A stretch of 64,000 bases of DNA from Andalucia godoyi (lineage: Eukaryota; Discoba; Jakobea; Jakobida; Andaluciidae). Positions 21,826 through 31,833 of this stretch are shown here, one piece after another (the first letter of the stretch is position 1; each line of letters opens with the position of its first letter). Under the pieces are notes generated by a model that had not been told where the DNA came from, searched no databases, and was given only the letters and a program-made list of their open reading frames with translations. A program made the position numbers and the translations under genes. The DNA lies in assembly GCA_009859145.1 (NCBI GenBank), contig VRVR01000034.1, forward strand, positions 233,822 through 297,821. The letters run 5' to 3'.

Positions 21826-22262
21826 TCCCTGCTTGTATGATACGTTGTTCGCTTTGCAGAGAAAAATTCACAGCAAAAAATAATAACCAATATGAGCTTA
21901 CATTAATAAATTGAAATAAAATTAAAAAAATCAGATAGAGAGACCAAAGAAAATCAAGCACGCAAGTCCCAAAGCAGCATAATTGGGCAATGCACACGGA
22001 GACACGAACTTTGGCTTGGAGGAGACTGGGGGTTTCCCATTTTGCACGACTTGGGCGATGCTTGAGACTTGATGCCAAAACGCCGACCTTCAATTGAGAC
22101 ACGCAGGTCAGCGTTACAGCCGACTGCGTCTTTTGTGCTCAGTCCTGGGCTCCTTGCCGAGCTCCGAGTATCCCCTACACGAGAGCGCGCGACTGATATT
22201 GTGCTGTACTGCAACCTGCGAGAAGGTGGTTGCTGGATATTGGATACCGGATACTTGACGAC
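21826..22262. other. Divergent promoter region of the giant gene and the P450 gene
   Basis: 437 bp, AT-rich near 21880-21950. No gene seen. Confidence 0.5.
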
Positions 22263-23862
22263 ATGGAGTTTGTAGTGATTGTGGGTGTCATTGCACTGGT
22301 GCTGCTGTACCTCGTTGTGAGAAGATATGTGTTTTGCAGCCGGATTTTCTATTCGATTCCATACAATCCCGGCTGGCTCCCGTTTCTGGGAACAGTACCC
22401 AACTTTGCATGGGATCCAGTGTCGTTCCTGAAATCGTGTTTTCCAAACGCAGAGTCTTCGTGCCCAGTGCACCAGTTTTTGTTGGCGGGCTTGAACATCA
22501 CGCTCATTCACGATCCGTCCAATCACGGGTTTTTCTTCCTGCGCAACGACTCTGACCTGTCGTTCCGCGATGCATATGTGAACATGTTTGAATCGGTGGT
22601 GGGAGAAGATGCGTTTTCCGTCGGAGTACCCGTCAAGGATTTGTTCAAGCCGGGAATGTCGTCTGCCAAGAGCGCCCTGTTTGATGCGCTGATCGAACGC
22701 GAAATCACGGATTTCAACACGCGCTTGTTCATGCAGGACCACGTGGACCCCAAGACCGGTGCCTGCGACTTATTCAAAGCGTGGGGGCATTTGGTGCTGC
22801 TTACGACGAGCAGATGCCTCGTTGGAAAGGAAGTGCATGAACAGAAGGGACTCATGGACAAGCTGCATGACTTGGAAGACGGGTTTAATGTCATCGGGCT
22901 CTTCTTCCCGGGACTTCCGCTGCCCGCTCTGACAAAGCGGCGACAGGCCAGAGACTCTATTTTGAGCTCGTTCATGCAAATCATACAAAAGCGAAGAGAG
23001 GAAATGGCGGCTTCAAATCGCCACGTGGACGATGGTCCGGAAGACATGTTGACCGTTCTCCTCGCGCATCAAAAGGACTTCAAGCTTGAAGACAAGAATA
23101 TCGCAGGGTTGCTGCTGTCGTTCATCTTTGTGGGGCAAGTGCAGACGTTTGCCGCAGCTGCATGGACGATACTGTACCTGTTGGAGCGGCCCGATCTGAA
23201 GAAACAGGTGTTGCTCGAAATCGACGCCAAGTATCCGCATGCAGTTCCCCAGATGGAGCTGTTGGAGCGATGCATTCGAGAGTCCGTTCGGTTGTCGTCC
23301 CCTGTTTTGATGTTCCGAAAGATCATGGTGGACAACCTTACGGTGCATCTCGGTTCAGGGTCTTTCAAGCTTCCAAAGGACTCGCTTCTTGCCGTCTCCC
23401 CGGTTCTCATTCATCGAGACGAGAGGATCTACAAGGATGCAGACTCGTATCTGCCGGATCGCTTCTCGCCAGGCTCCGATCTCTACAACAAGATTCCCTT
23501 TTCGTTCGTCGGCTTTGGTGGTGGGCGCCACTCTTGTCTCGGCGAGTTCTTTGCGTACCAAGAATGCAAACGTATGTTCTTTATTTTGCTCTCTCCTCCC
23601 TCTCCTCTCCTTTTCCCTTCCCTTTTCTTCATCTCCTCCTTTCTCTCCCTTGCGCTGAAAGGGTTTTGGATTGTCGCTAACGTCACTTGCCAATGTGTTT
23701 TTGCATTTCTCGCTTTCCTTCCCTGCAGACATGATTGCTCAATTGTTACGAGACTTTGATCTCAAGCTTGTGCAGCGGGTTCCAAAGCCAAACTTCAAGC
23801 ACATGGGCGGCCTGGTTATCCCAGAACGCCCCTGTCCAGTTTTTGTGAAGCGCCGTGTGTAA
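22263..23862 (+). CDS. Cytochrome P450, CYP51-like (probable sterol 14-demethylase clan), two exons
   Basis: Exons 22263-23571 and 23729-23862 encode 480 residues; donor GTATGT and acceptor CCCTGCAG give YQECK-H-MIAQLL. An N-terminal membrane anchor (residues 2-20) precedes the catalytic domain. P450 landmarks are the K-helix E-S-V-R in RCIRESVRLSSP and the haem loop FGGGRHSCLGE with its Cys ligand. CYP51 features include YVNMFESVVGEDAFSVGVP at the B'-helix and the ending FDLKLVQ ... PNFKHMGGLVIPERP. In the I-helix the usual AGQHTS-type signature is VGQVQTF: Gly-Gln is kept but the His-Thr pair is changed. It probably acts in the ER in sterol synthesis. A different CYP51-clan reaction is possible. 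Confidence 0.82.
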
Positions 23863-24588
23863 TCCGCCTGTTGCGTATGCCAATACAGCTTTCCTCCCGA
23901 GCCGAAGAGCACATCCCCGAAAGCAACAAGCGCAACAAGCCAAGGGGGAAGGGAATAAGAAGGTCGTGATGAGTTTCTTCGCAGTCTTGCGTGGCGTGCA
24001 TCACCGTCTCCCTCGCAGTGTGTCCTTCCCCCCAGTGACGAGGACATGACATGGCGCACCCTTTTCCTGTCATTCTTGCACCCCCCAAAGCCCGCGTAAA
24101 ACGTACGGTAGGGCCACCAGGAGACGCAAAGTCGATCGTTTGCGCCGTGAGATCGTCCAGAAAAGACTGGCTTCCCCTCCGAGTAATGACTCATTGTTGT
24201 GTGACACAATCATCCGCAGCAATGTTTCTCCACCCGAAGGATTTTGAGAACCGACACGTTCTGAAGCCGAAACCGACATTCAAAATACTGATCAATCGGG
24301 AGAGCCGTATTGGTCCCGTGGATGAGAATAACCCGCATCCCCCGTGCACACGTAAAGTGCTCCAGTATCCGGAAATTATCGCTGGCATTATTATATTATT
24401 GGTCGTAGATCGCAGCCTCTTTTGCAATTCCGTTGGTTGGACCTCTTTCCCATTCATCTCAATCCCGAGCATCAATTTTCATCTTTTTAATGACGTTTTT
24501 TCATGTAACTTTTTTTCTGTATAGTATTTTGACACAGTATCTCTTGTATATATTTATATATTTATATACATAAGCACACACAGAGAGG
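23863..24588. other. Intergenic region with one low-confidence frame
   Basis: A 157-codon + strand frame (24051-24524, ATG start) ends in a hydrophobic stretch, and is longer than expected by chance in 726 bp. It has no recognised domain, and an opposing frame covers much of it. I do not call it a gene. Confidence 0.35.
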
Positions 24589-25860
24589 ATGGTTGAGTTT
24601 GCAAATGGCCGAAAGAGGTTTTCGCAGTGTTCAAGGCGGTTTCTGCTTGTGGCGCTTGGCGTGTGTGTTTTAGTATCGAGCTGTAGCATATTGACGGTTG
24701 GATTTCCTTCGTGGTGGCGATTGTCGGCGCAGACATCGAGTGTGCCTGATTCTACATTTTCAGATACGATGTTTGTGGTCGAATGCTCGCTGCTGGGCCC
24801 GCTGTCCGTGTATTCAAATGCAACGGCCTCGGTGTACTTTGAGTGTTCTCAGATCTCCAAGACGCTGTTTGTGAACTCGGTCTTTCGAACGGACATTTGC
24901 GAGCCGTTCATGAATTCTGCTCGACAAATAGCACTCATTTGCAGCTTAATGGGACATGTCTTGCTTGTCTTTCACGGACTGCTGTTCTTGGCGGAATTCG
25001 CAATTGGCCCACGACAGTTCTCGCGGGTTGCTTTGTATCTAGCGCTCGTTCTCGCAGTTTCAGGATGCGTGCTTTCTGTTCTTGCTGCCATTTTGTATGC
25101 AGTGTACATCCCATCGCTCTCGGACTTCAAGAACTTTTTCCGCACGTATTTGCAGTCCGCTGACAATCAAGGCTCGTATTCCAACTACACGTACTTGTCG
25201 ACACCAGCCTTCGGATTCATATTCTACATTACGTTCACATGCGTGTCTGTCGCATTTGCTCTCGCTTCGATTTTCTGTATTGTATCGAGTCGAAGACGGC
25301 TCCGCAAAAGACGGGTGGAGAAGGGTGGTGTTGGCGGTGCTACTACTGGTGGTGCTGCTGGAGATCACGACAACAACAACAACAACGACGACGACGACGA
25401 CGACGACGACGAAGATGAAGTGAAAGAGGGAGGCGCAAAGGGAAGTGGGAGTGCAAAAGGGCAGTTAAAGGTGTTTACAAACTTTGGAAGGTCTCCCGTG
25501 CGTGTTGCGGATTCGTTTCGGTCAGTCCAGAGCTTCATCCAGCCCAATCCACTTGCCCAGCAGCTCCATTCCCAGCAGTCGCAATCGCATGCACTTGGAT
25601 CGCCGTCGCCGCGCAGCAAACCGTCTTCGTCTCAACTCATGCAAGGTCCGTCCGCTGCGGCATTTCCGGAATCGTACTATTGGTCCACGCTGATGGCGAA
25701 AAAGGAGGCTCCGTCTCCGACTCGCATCAAGGATGACATCGAGAGGAAGGCTCACCTGTCTCCAATGAAGGCAATCACATTCGAGCCATCGTCTACTGCA
25801 TCGCGAGGCCATCGCACTGCAGCAAGCTCCGAGCCTCTTGTCGCCCATGATATCTCCTAA
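24589..25860 (+). CDS. Four-TM claudin/SUR7-like membrane protein with long cytoplasmic tail
   Basis: 423 residues. Four hydrophobic segments are at about 17-40, 110-135, 148-172 and 208-235. The first extracellular loop is long, with Cys residues and Asn glycosylation sites (NATA, and NYT in loop 2). This pattern fits the claudin/PMP22/SUR7-type four-TM folds, but no signature proves a family. The 185-residue tail begins with a basic stop-transfer cluster (RRRLRKRR), then a Gly-rich segment, an Asn-Asp run encoded by CAA/CGA triplet repeats near 25370-25412, and Ser/Gln-rich disorder. Probably plasma membrane. Confidence 0.65.
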   Translation: MVEFANGRKRFSQCSRRFLLVALGVCVLVSSCSILTVGFPSWWRLSAQTSSVPDSTFSDTMFVVECSLLGPLSVYSNATASVYFECSQISKTLFVNSVFRTDICEPFMNSARQIALICSLMGHVLLVFHGLLFLAEFAIGPRQFSRVALYLALVLAVSGCVLSVLAAILYAVYIPSLSDFKNFFRTYLQSADNQGSYSNYTYLSTPAFGFIFYITFTCVSVAFALASIFCIVSSRRRLRKRRVEKGGVGGATTGGAAGDHDNNNNNDDDDDDDDEDEVKEGGAKGSGSAKGQLKVFTNFGRSPVRVADSFRSVQSFIQPNPLAQQLHSQQSQSHALGSPSPRSKPSSSQLMQGPSAAAFPESYYWSTLMAKKEAPSPTRIKDDIERKAHLSPMKAITFEPSSTASRGHRTAASSEPLVAHDIS

Positions 25861-26398
25861 CATTCTATCCCTCCCCAAGATACTTCTGTTTTCTCCAATG
25901 TATATACATCTATCGACAACTTCTTAGTTCTTTTTTTTCCCTTCTCCACTTGCCTGTTTTTTCTTTCTTCTCGGCTACTGTTATTCTGATTATCATGTTA
26001 TTAAAGAATTGTGGTCATTGTTGCTGTGCATCCTCCTTTCAGCTGTAGTACATTCTTGTCCGAAATCCTCTACTGTACCAAGACACAACATGCATCTAAA
26101 ATGTCCGATGTCGACCCGGGCAATGCACCTTTCCCCTCCACCCGCAGAGGTCACTTTTGCCCTTCTTCTTTCCCCTTACAATGTTTTCAACGCCCACAAA
26201 CAGAAACGAGGGAGTCCCAGGTTTCTTTGAGCCCATTAATTAAGGAACTGCGCGTCGTCTTTGTTTTTTTAAAATTCTTTATCTTGTTATCTTGTTATCT
26301 TGCTATCTTGTTATTTTAGTTATTTTAGTTATTTTAGTTATTTTAGTTATTTTTATTTTAAGCTTGGTTTTGTTGCTGGGGATAGTTGGAAGGAGGGG
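25861..26398. other. Intergenic region with an AT-rich minisatellite
   Basis: At 26278-26352 there are tandem TTATCTTG-type units followed by about five TTATTTTAG-type units, immediately upstream of the FERM gene. They could serve as leader or promoter. No gene seen. Confidence 0.6.
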
Positions 26399-27442
26399 AT
26401 GTCCAAGGTTGTTTTGAAGGTTCATTTTTTGGACGATTCATTCAAGACGGTTCTTGTAGACCCGGACACATGTACTTCGTCGTCGTTGCGGACGCTGATA
26501 GCCGAGAAGCTCGAGCTGCGGTCGCCGCATGATGACTTTTCGATCTATGTGCAGCGTCTGACAGCACAGGGTGGCGAGCGGCCGCTTGACGATGACGAAC
26601 TTCCGTGCAAGAACATTGTGTTGGATATGAAGGGTGTGGAGGCTGATGTTCCGTCGTACACATCTGTGAAGGCGCAATGGGAGGAGGTTCGGCGGTTGTG
26701 GGAAGTTCATTTCCGATATGTGTTCAAACGACGTCTGTTTCTTAAAGATGAGGTGCTCACGGCGTCCGCTGCAGATGAGCCGCTGGTGCGACTTGTGTAC
26801 ATCCAGGCGGTGTCGGATGTAATCTCCGGCGTGTATCCGTGCTCAGCAGACGAGTCGCTTGTGCTTGCGGCTCTTCAAATGCAGGTTGCCTTTGGGGACC
26901 ATGACGACGCGAAACACCCCGTGGGGTTCTTGGCTGCAAAGATTACGCGCTTTTTGCCACAGGGAACGCTATCGCAGGGACGCAGTGTCCAGGAACTGGA
27001 AGCTGATGTCTATGCTGAACACGTCCCGCTGAGAGGGCTGTCGAATGCAGATGCAATGTTGCAGTATTTGAGTCATGTTCGCAAATGGTACTTTTATGGG
27101 TCGTCCTTCTGGCTTGTGCGCGTCGGTGCAGAAAACCCGCTGAATCTGCCCTCTGCTGTCGTGCTCGCCGTCAACTGCGACGGGTTGCATCTCATGAAGA
27201 CAGAGACAAAGGAACTTATCTCTACTTTCCCATACACGGTCATCCACTCATGGGCCTACAAGGTCAATGGGTTCTACTTTAAGAAGAGCAACATGAAAAT
27301 CCCGTTTGAAACAGAATTTGGCTCGCAGATTGCAAAGACCCTCAAGTCCTTTGTCGATCTCATTCTCTCGCAGCAAAAGAAGCGAGATCAGCAAAAGGCT
27401 GCCGAGAACACAGCAACCGTTAATAACAGCGAAAACTCGTAA
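26399..27442 (+). CDS. FERM-domain protein
   Basis: 347 residues that consist almost entirely of a FERM module. An F1 ubiquitin-like lobe (1-85; SKVVLKVHFLDDSFKTVLVD) is followed by a helical F2 lobe (about 95-210; SADESLVLAALQMQVAFGD and PLRGLSNADAMLQYLSHVRKW). The F3 PTB/PH-like lobe (about 210-325) contains YGSSFWLVRV, LAVNCDGLHLM and WAYKVNGFYFK. The F1-F2 layout with an acidic linker is closer to talin/MyTH4-FERM types than to ERM proteins. Such modules link membrane receptors or phosphoinositides to actin. There is no myosin or actin-binding domain here. The ATG at 26399 is used; the upstream frame reads through the minisatellite. Confidence 0.8.
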   Translation: MSKVVLKVHFLDDSFKTVLVDPDTCTSSSLRTLIAEKLELRSPHDDFSIYVQRLTAQGGERPLDDDELPCKNIVLDMKGVEADVPSYTSVKAQWEEVRRLWEVHFRYVFKRRLFLKDEVLTASAADEPLVRLVYIQAVSDVISGVYPCSADESLVLAALQMQVAFGDHDDAKHPVGFLAAKITRFLPQGTLSQGRSVQELEADVYAEHVPLRGLSNADAMLQYLSHVRKWYFYGSSFWLVRVGAENPLNLPSAVVLAVNCDGLHLMKTETKELISTFPYTVIHSWAYKVNGFYFKKSNMKIPFETEFGSQIAKTLKSFVDLILSQQKKRDQQKAAENTATVNNSENS

Positions 27443-27456
27443 GAGCGGAACAGTAG

Positions 27457-27489
<33 letters not shown>
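27457..27489 (+). repeat. (TGA)n microsatellite
   Basis: About eleven units in the 3' flank of the FERM gene. Confidence 0.95.
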
Positions 27490-27639
27490 GAAAGTTCGTT
27501 CTCTCCGTGTCCAATGAAAAATGAAATTGCGAAATCACACACGTCTTGCCTCTCCCTTTGTTATAGTGCAGCAGCAGCAGTAGTAGTAATTGTGTTCTTA
27601 TTGCGTACATCTACATAAACGTAAAACATCGTGGTATTG

Positions 27640-28695
27640 TCAAAGAGTCGATTGGAACACTGCGCAGAAAATCTCTGCTGCTTTGCGTGCTTGATCCATG
27701 CTGACGTTGAGATGGAACACGGCACGCACAAGATGGTCGGACATGGAAGAGAGAAGCAAGCCTTTTTCCTTTGCAAGTGTTTTGATTCGCACAGCATCGG
27801 GCTTGCTAAGTTTCATGATGCAAATGTTGGTTTCCGGAAGTCCCGAACTTGGATCCTTTCCCACAACAACCACCGCATCTTCCCCCAACAACGACTTGAC
27901 CGTTCGGGCGAACACCTGCGCCTTTTCATGGTCGTCTGCAAGCAACGGATAGTGCTTCTGGAGAGCAAAGAGGCCAGCAGATGCGATAATTCCTGCCTGT
28001 CGCATTCCGCCTCCGAGAGCCTTTCTCCAGCGCCGAGCAGAATCAATGAACGCTCGCGTGCCGACGACAACGGAACCCACAGGAGCTCCAAGACCCTTGC
28101 TCAGGCAAAACGTGCACGAATCTGCAAACTCGAGCATCTGCTTGGGGGAAACGCCCAGCTTCACACAGGCATTCATCACTCGAGCCCCATCAATGTGCAC
28201 CTTCAGGTTGTTTTCATTCGCAATTCCGTGCACATCCTTGAGGAACTGGAGAGGCAGAACAGTGCCGCCACACACATTGTGCGTCTGTTCCAGACAAATA
28301 AGCCGGGTGGTTGGGAAGTGGACATCGTTTCCTCGGATCGCTGCACGGATCGAATCGAGGGAAAACGTTCCGTCGTCAAGATTCGCAATCTGGCGAGGAT
28401 GAACACCGGCAAGAGCCGCAGTGGAACCGCGTTCGTAGAGAAACAAGTGTGACCGGTCTCCAAGAATAAGCTCTTCGCCGCGTTGACAGTGGCAAAGGAC
28501 GGAGATGATGTTACCCATCGTTCCAGTTGGAACATACAGCGCTGATTCTTTTCCGCACAGCTCGGCCGCGTACTTCTCCAAAGCATTGATGGAAGGGTCT
28601 TCTCCGTACACGTCGTCCCCGACTTCTGCAGACGCCATCACTCCGCGCATTGATTCACTCGGAACCGTCACCGTATCGGATCGACAATCAATCAT
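27640..28695 (-). CDS. Low-specificity L-threonine aldolase
   Basis: 351 residues, PLP fold type I. The start MIDCRSDTVTVPSESMR and VGDDVYGEDPSINALE are typical of threonine aldolases. The PLP Lys is in CLSKGLGAPVGS, preceded by the active-site segment VHIDGARVMNA (Asp contacting the pyridine nitrogen). QTHNVCGGTVLP is the characteristic loop. The enzyme splits L-threonine (and allo-threonine) to glycine and acetaldehyde. The frame is open upstream to 28902, but the extra 69 codons are basic low-complexity and I place them in the leader; an alternative targeted form from there is possible. Confidence 0.93.
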   Translation of the reverse strand: MIDCRSDTVTVPSESMRGVMASAEVGDDVYGEDPSINALEKYAAELCGKESALYVPTGTMGNIISVLCHCQRGEELILGDRSHLFLYERGSTAALAGVHPRQIANLDDGTFSLDSIRAAIRGNDVHFPTTRLICLEQTHNVCGGTVLPLQFLKDVHGIANENNLKVHIDGARVMNACVKLGVSPKQMLEFADSCTFCLSKGLGAPVGSVVVGTRAFIDSARRWRKALGGGMRQAGIIASAGLFALQKHYPLLADDHEKAQVFARTVKSLLGEDAVVVVGKDPSSGLPETNICIMKLSKPDAVRIKTLAKEKGLLLSSMSDHLVRAVFHLNVSMDQARKAAEIFCAVFQSTL

Positions 28696-29681
28696 CTGAT
28701 ACTCTCTCGCCCTTCTTCTTCTTCTTGGTCGTCGTTCGTTCGATTCAACACACCTCGCCGATTTCCTCGATCTTTCGTCCGCTTTTCGTCGTTCTCCGTG
28801 TTCGGGAGTTTCGGAATCTGCGCTGCAGGTGGGATGAAAACACGCAGTGTCATGCATCAATGTGTCCACAGTACATAGCAAGTCCTTTTCGGGAATGGTC
28901 ATGCTCTTTCTGCCAAGCGAAGAAGCATAGCTGTCGGTGCACGAAATTAACCGCTGCCGCGCACGAAAACAAAAACACTGCCACGCGCCATGCGTATGCG
29001 TATGTTATCTTGGCAGCTCCGTCACACGATGCCCGATTCGTTTCGCCCCATTTTGATCATGAAATCCCTATACACACGCCGCCGCGTTGCATTATGCATG
29101 TTGTTGGGTTGCAGCATTGATTCTGGTTGATCAGCGATGATTATCCGTGATTAGTGTACAATGTAGGCGCTCGTTTCATGACCTTTGTCTTACTAGAGCA
29201 TGTCAAAGCGTATCACCTGTGTTTATCTTTTGCATTCTACTTCCGATGTTCGCTGACGTTGTCGATGGGGGGTTTTTTTTTTGTTGTTTTGGATGGCAAG
29301 CGGGGGCGGATCCGATGCAGGATCGTGTGCCACATGCTGTGGTATGACGGATCGATCGTGACTGGAAAGGTGCGCGCGACGTCTATTTTTTATTTAAAAT
29401 CTAACGCATGCTGAAAGTGCGTGGTGGGGGGCCTATCCCCCGTTCTCGGTGCTATCGTCGGCGAAGGCAGTGCATAGTTTGTGCGCAATGTAGGCGAATG
29501 ACTGGTAGCTACCACTTCAGATGAGGCCACGAGGGGAAATGTGAAGACATGAGAGCAAACAAGCCATTTACGAGCTACGATACACCACAGATACAGTACT
29601 TATACACACACACACACACACACACACGTCATGTAACCCAGTAGACCCGCGGGACACAAAGGGGATCGTCAGAAAACCAGC
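28696..29681. other. Intergenic region, nearly 1 kb
   Basis: It contains the threonine aldolase promoter and the 3' side of the TMEM87-like gene. A (CA)n tract is at 29603-29627 and a T-run near 29273. Short frames on both strands show nothing recognisable. Confidence 0.5.
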
Positions 29682-31406
29682 TTAGCCAAGAAGAGGTCTG
29701 CCAGCGGCATCCTCCTCCTCTTCTTCTGTGGGTTGCCGCAGCAACGTCGGCGCGCCGAGTCGGTCATCCTCTGTCTCGTCTGCGTTCTCTCCGCTCCGTG
29801 GCGCACGTCTTACATCTGCAGTGCCGACTTGATGAATCAGCACCGCGTCTTCCTCTTCGTCGTCTTCTTCGGCAAGCGAAAAGTTTGTCAGCGGATGCAC
29901 CCGTTGCGCCGGAGAGCGGCTTCCGTGCGCTAGCGTGTGCGTGTCACTGGCCCTTACGGAGCGTGTTCGCAAAGTTCCTCCCGAATGCCCCAGCCCAACA
30001 GACACCTGCGCGAGCTCTTCCTCGTCAACTTCATCAATCATCGACATGTCAAGAGAGAAGGCATACCGGGTATTGTTCTCGGACGGTCTCCACAGCACAC
30101 ACATGGTCAGGAAAACTGCAACGTACCCAAAGAACCACACGGCTTCAAACATCCACTGCACACTCCAATGGCTCTCAAACGATCCGCTCGCAGCCCAGAA
30201 GCCTTCAAAAATGATCCACAAGACGGAAAACACCACGTAGAAGATCAGCGTGTTGATAAACCTTGTGTAGAGAAGAATCTTCACGGCCTGTCTTCGGGCC
30301 CGCAGTTCCGAAACCGTGTCTGCAAGCGCCCGGAACGTTACCATGTAGAACAACGCATCGAGAATCGCAACCGGTATTGCAAAGAGCGTCGCAGTTTCTA
30401 GGGAAATGTGGCCTGCCGCGTAGTTCGCCTGGGCCCACTCAAGACCTCCGGCGCACAAAAAGTACAGAATGGACGCCGCAAAGATCTTGTTCATTGTTTT
30501 CCCGAGCGTAGGTCTTACAACTCCAAATCCGAACGCAACGGACAGCACCAACACGCGTGAAAACGTCTTTCTGATGAGAGTAATCAAGATCTGCCAGACC
30601 AGTCCAGGCCGGTCAAGCCTGCCGGTCTCGTTCTGGTGGGCATAGAACGCAAGGTACGTGACTGCTTCAATGATGGTGATTACAAAGATTGCAGTCATCA
30701 AGTGCTGCACTCTCAGAATCTCGCGCTTCCACTGAATGTTGAGAATGACCCACGGAACAAGCAACACCATCAGCGACGCAAACATGAAGCCGTAGAACGG
30801 CATCATTCCAAAGTGGGTGCCAAGCAGATGTCCGTACGGATTCATCACTTCCACCGATCCATCGACGACGACGCTCGAGGAACCGGATCCGCACGACACG
30901 AACAGCATGTAGTACAGCCCAGACTCCACCACGTTGAATTCCGTGTGAATGGGAACCGTCGACATGTTCTCCCGTACCAGTGCATAGACCGGGAACGACC
31001 ACAGCTGATACTCGGTACTTTGGTTGGAGGCCAAGTTCCAGCGAAGCATGTCTTCTCCGTCGCAGTACAGCTTTGTGAAGTGGGAGTTTGGCAGAAACAC
31101 CCCGACCGCCTCGGAATACCGCGAGTGAAACACTGCAAAGTACACATTATTATTGACGAAAGCCTCGGTGTCTCCGTCTCGAGCCGTTATTCTCAGGTCT
31201 GCGTTGATATAGGACCTCCCATCACCCGGAGAAGTCTTGGACGGCGCATCCGAGGGCGAAAACATTCCAAATCTGTATAAACGAGGCGAGTCCAACGAAT
31301 CATCTTCGTATTCATAAAACATCCCATTCGAAACACTCGCAAACGACGCCAGAACAACAGCAACAAGCACCGGAAAGAACAATACCCTCACCATGTTCCA
31401 ACGCAT
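29682..31406 (-). CDS. TMEM87/PTM1-like GOST-family seven-TM protein
   Basis: 574 residues. A signal peptide (residues about 5-27; VRVLFFPVLVAVVLASFA) is followed by a lumenal beta-rich domain to about 215. Seven TM segments then run to about 450. The TM core carries family landmarks: NPYGHLLG before TM1, SRVLVLSVAFGFGVVRPTLG at TM4/5 and WIIFEGFW in a late TM. The tail is acidic. Members (TMEM87A/B, GPR107/108, yeast Ptm1) sit in Golgi and endosomes and act in retrograde traffic; ion-channel activity has also been proposed for TMEM87A. The start at 31406 is chosen because it gives a clean signal peptide. Confidence 0.85.
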   Translation of the reverse strand: MRWNMVRVLFFPVLVAVVLASFASVSNGMFYEYEDDSLDSPRLYRFGMFSPSDAPSKTSPGDGRSYINADLRITARDGDTEAFVNNNVYFAVFHSRYSEAVGVFLPNSHFTKLYCDGEDMLRWNLASNQSTEYQLWSFPVYALVRENMSTVPIHTEFNVVESGLYYMLFVSCGSGSSSVVVDGSVEVMNPYGHLLGTHFGMMPFYGFMFASLMVLLVPWVILNIQWKREILRVQHLMTAIFVITIIEAVTYLAFYAHQNETGRLDRPGLVWQILITLIRKTFSRVLVLSVAFGFGVVRPTLGKTMNKIFAASILYFLCAGGLEWAQANYAAGHISLETATLFAIPVAILDALFYMVTFRALADTVSELRARRQAVKILLYTRFINTLIFYVVFSVLWIIFEGFWAASGSFESHWSVQWMFEAVWFFGYVAVFLTMCVLWRPSENNTRYAFSLDMSMIDEVDEEELAQVSVGLGHSGGTLRTRSVRASDTHTLAHGSRSPAQRVHPLTNFSLAEEDDEEEDAVLIHQVGTADVRRAPRSGENADETEDDRLGAPTLLRQPTEEEEEDAAGRPLLG

Positions 31407-31833
31407 CGTCCTCCTCTGTCTCTGTTGTCTAGGATTGGGTTGAACTGGGACCAGATGATTCCCAGAACACTGAGTATTGAAAATCAATCATTTGCAGTTT
31501 CTGCCTCCAGGACTTGACACAAAACTTACTTACGGCGCAAAAATATGCGAAACCTAAAAAACGGCTTTCCTTCTCTTTTCTCTTTTCTCTTTTCTCTTTT
31601 CACTTTTCACTTCACTTCACTTCTCTTTTTCCTTCTTCTCTTCATTTCATTTGTTGTTTTTCTCTTCAAGAGAGACAGAGACGGAGAGGTATAGACAGGT
31701 AGAGAGCGGTAGAGAACGGTAGAGAGCGGTAGAGAGCGGTAGAGAACGGTAGAGAGGGATAGAGACATAGGGGTACAGAAAGGTAGTGAAAAAGAAGGAG
31801 CGATCGAGCGAGGAAAGATTGAGAAAACGAGAA
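31407..31833. other. Divergent promoter region with a decamer minisatellite
   Basis: Imperfect tandem GGTAGAGAGC/GGTAGAGAAC units at about 31688-31762 lie directly before the ABCG start. A TTTTCTC-rich tract is at 31570-31630. No gene seen. Confidence 0.7.

Noticed and set aside
24051-24524. 157-codon plus frame after the P450 gene
   Set aside because: It has an ATG but no domain, an opposing frame and a T-rich end; kept only as a note on the intergenic region.
26300-26398. N-terminal extension of the FERM protein
   Set aside because: It is a translation of the AT-rich minisatellite; the F1 lobe begins right after the ATG at 26399.
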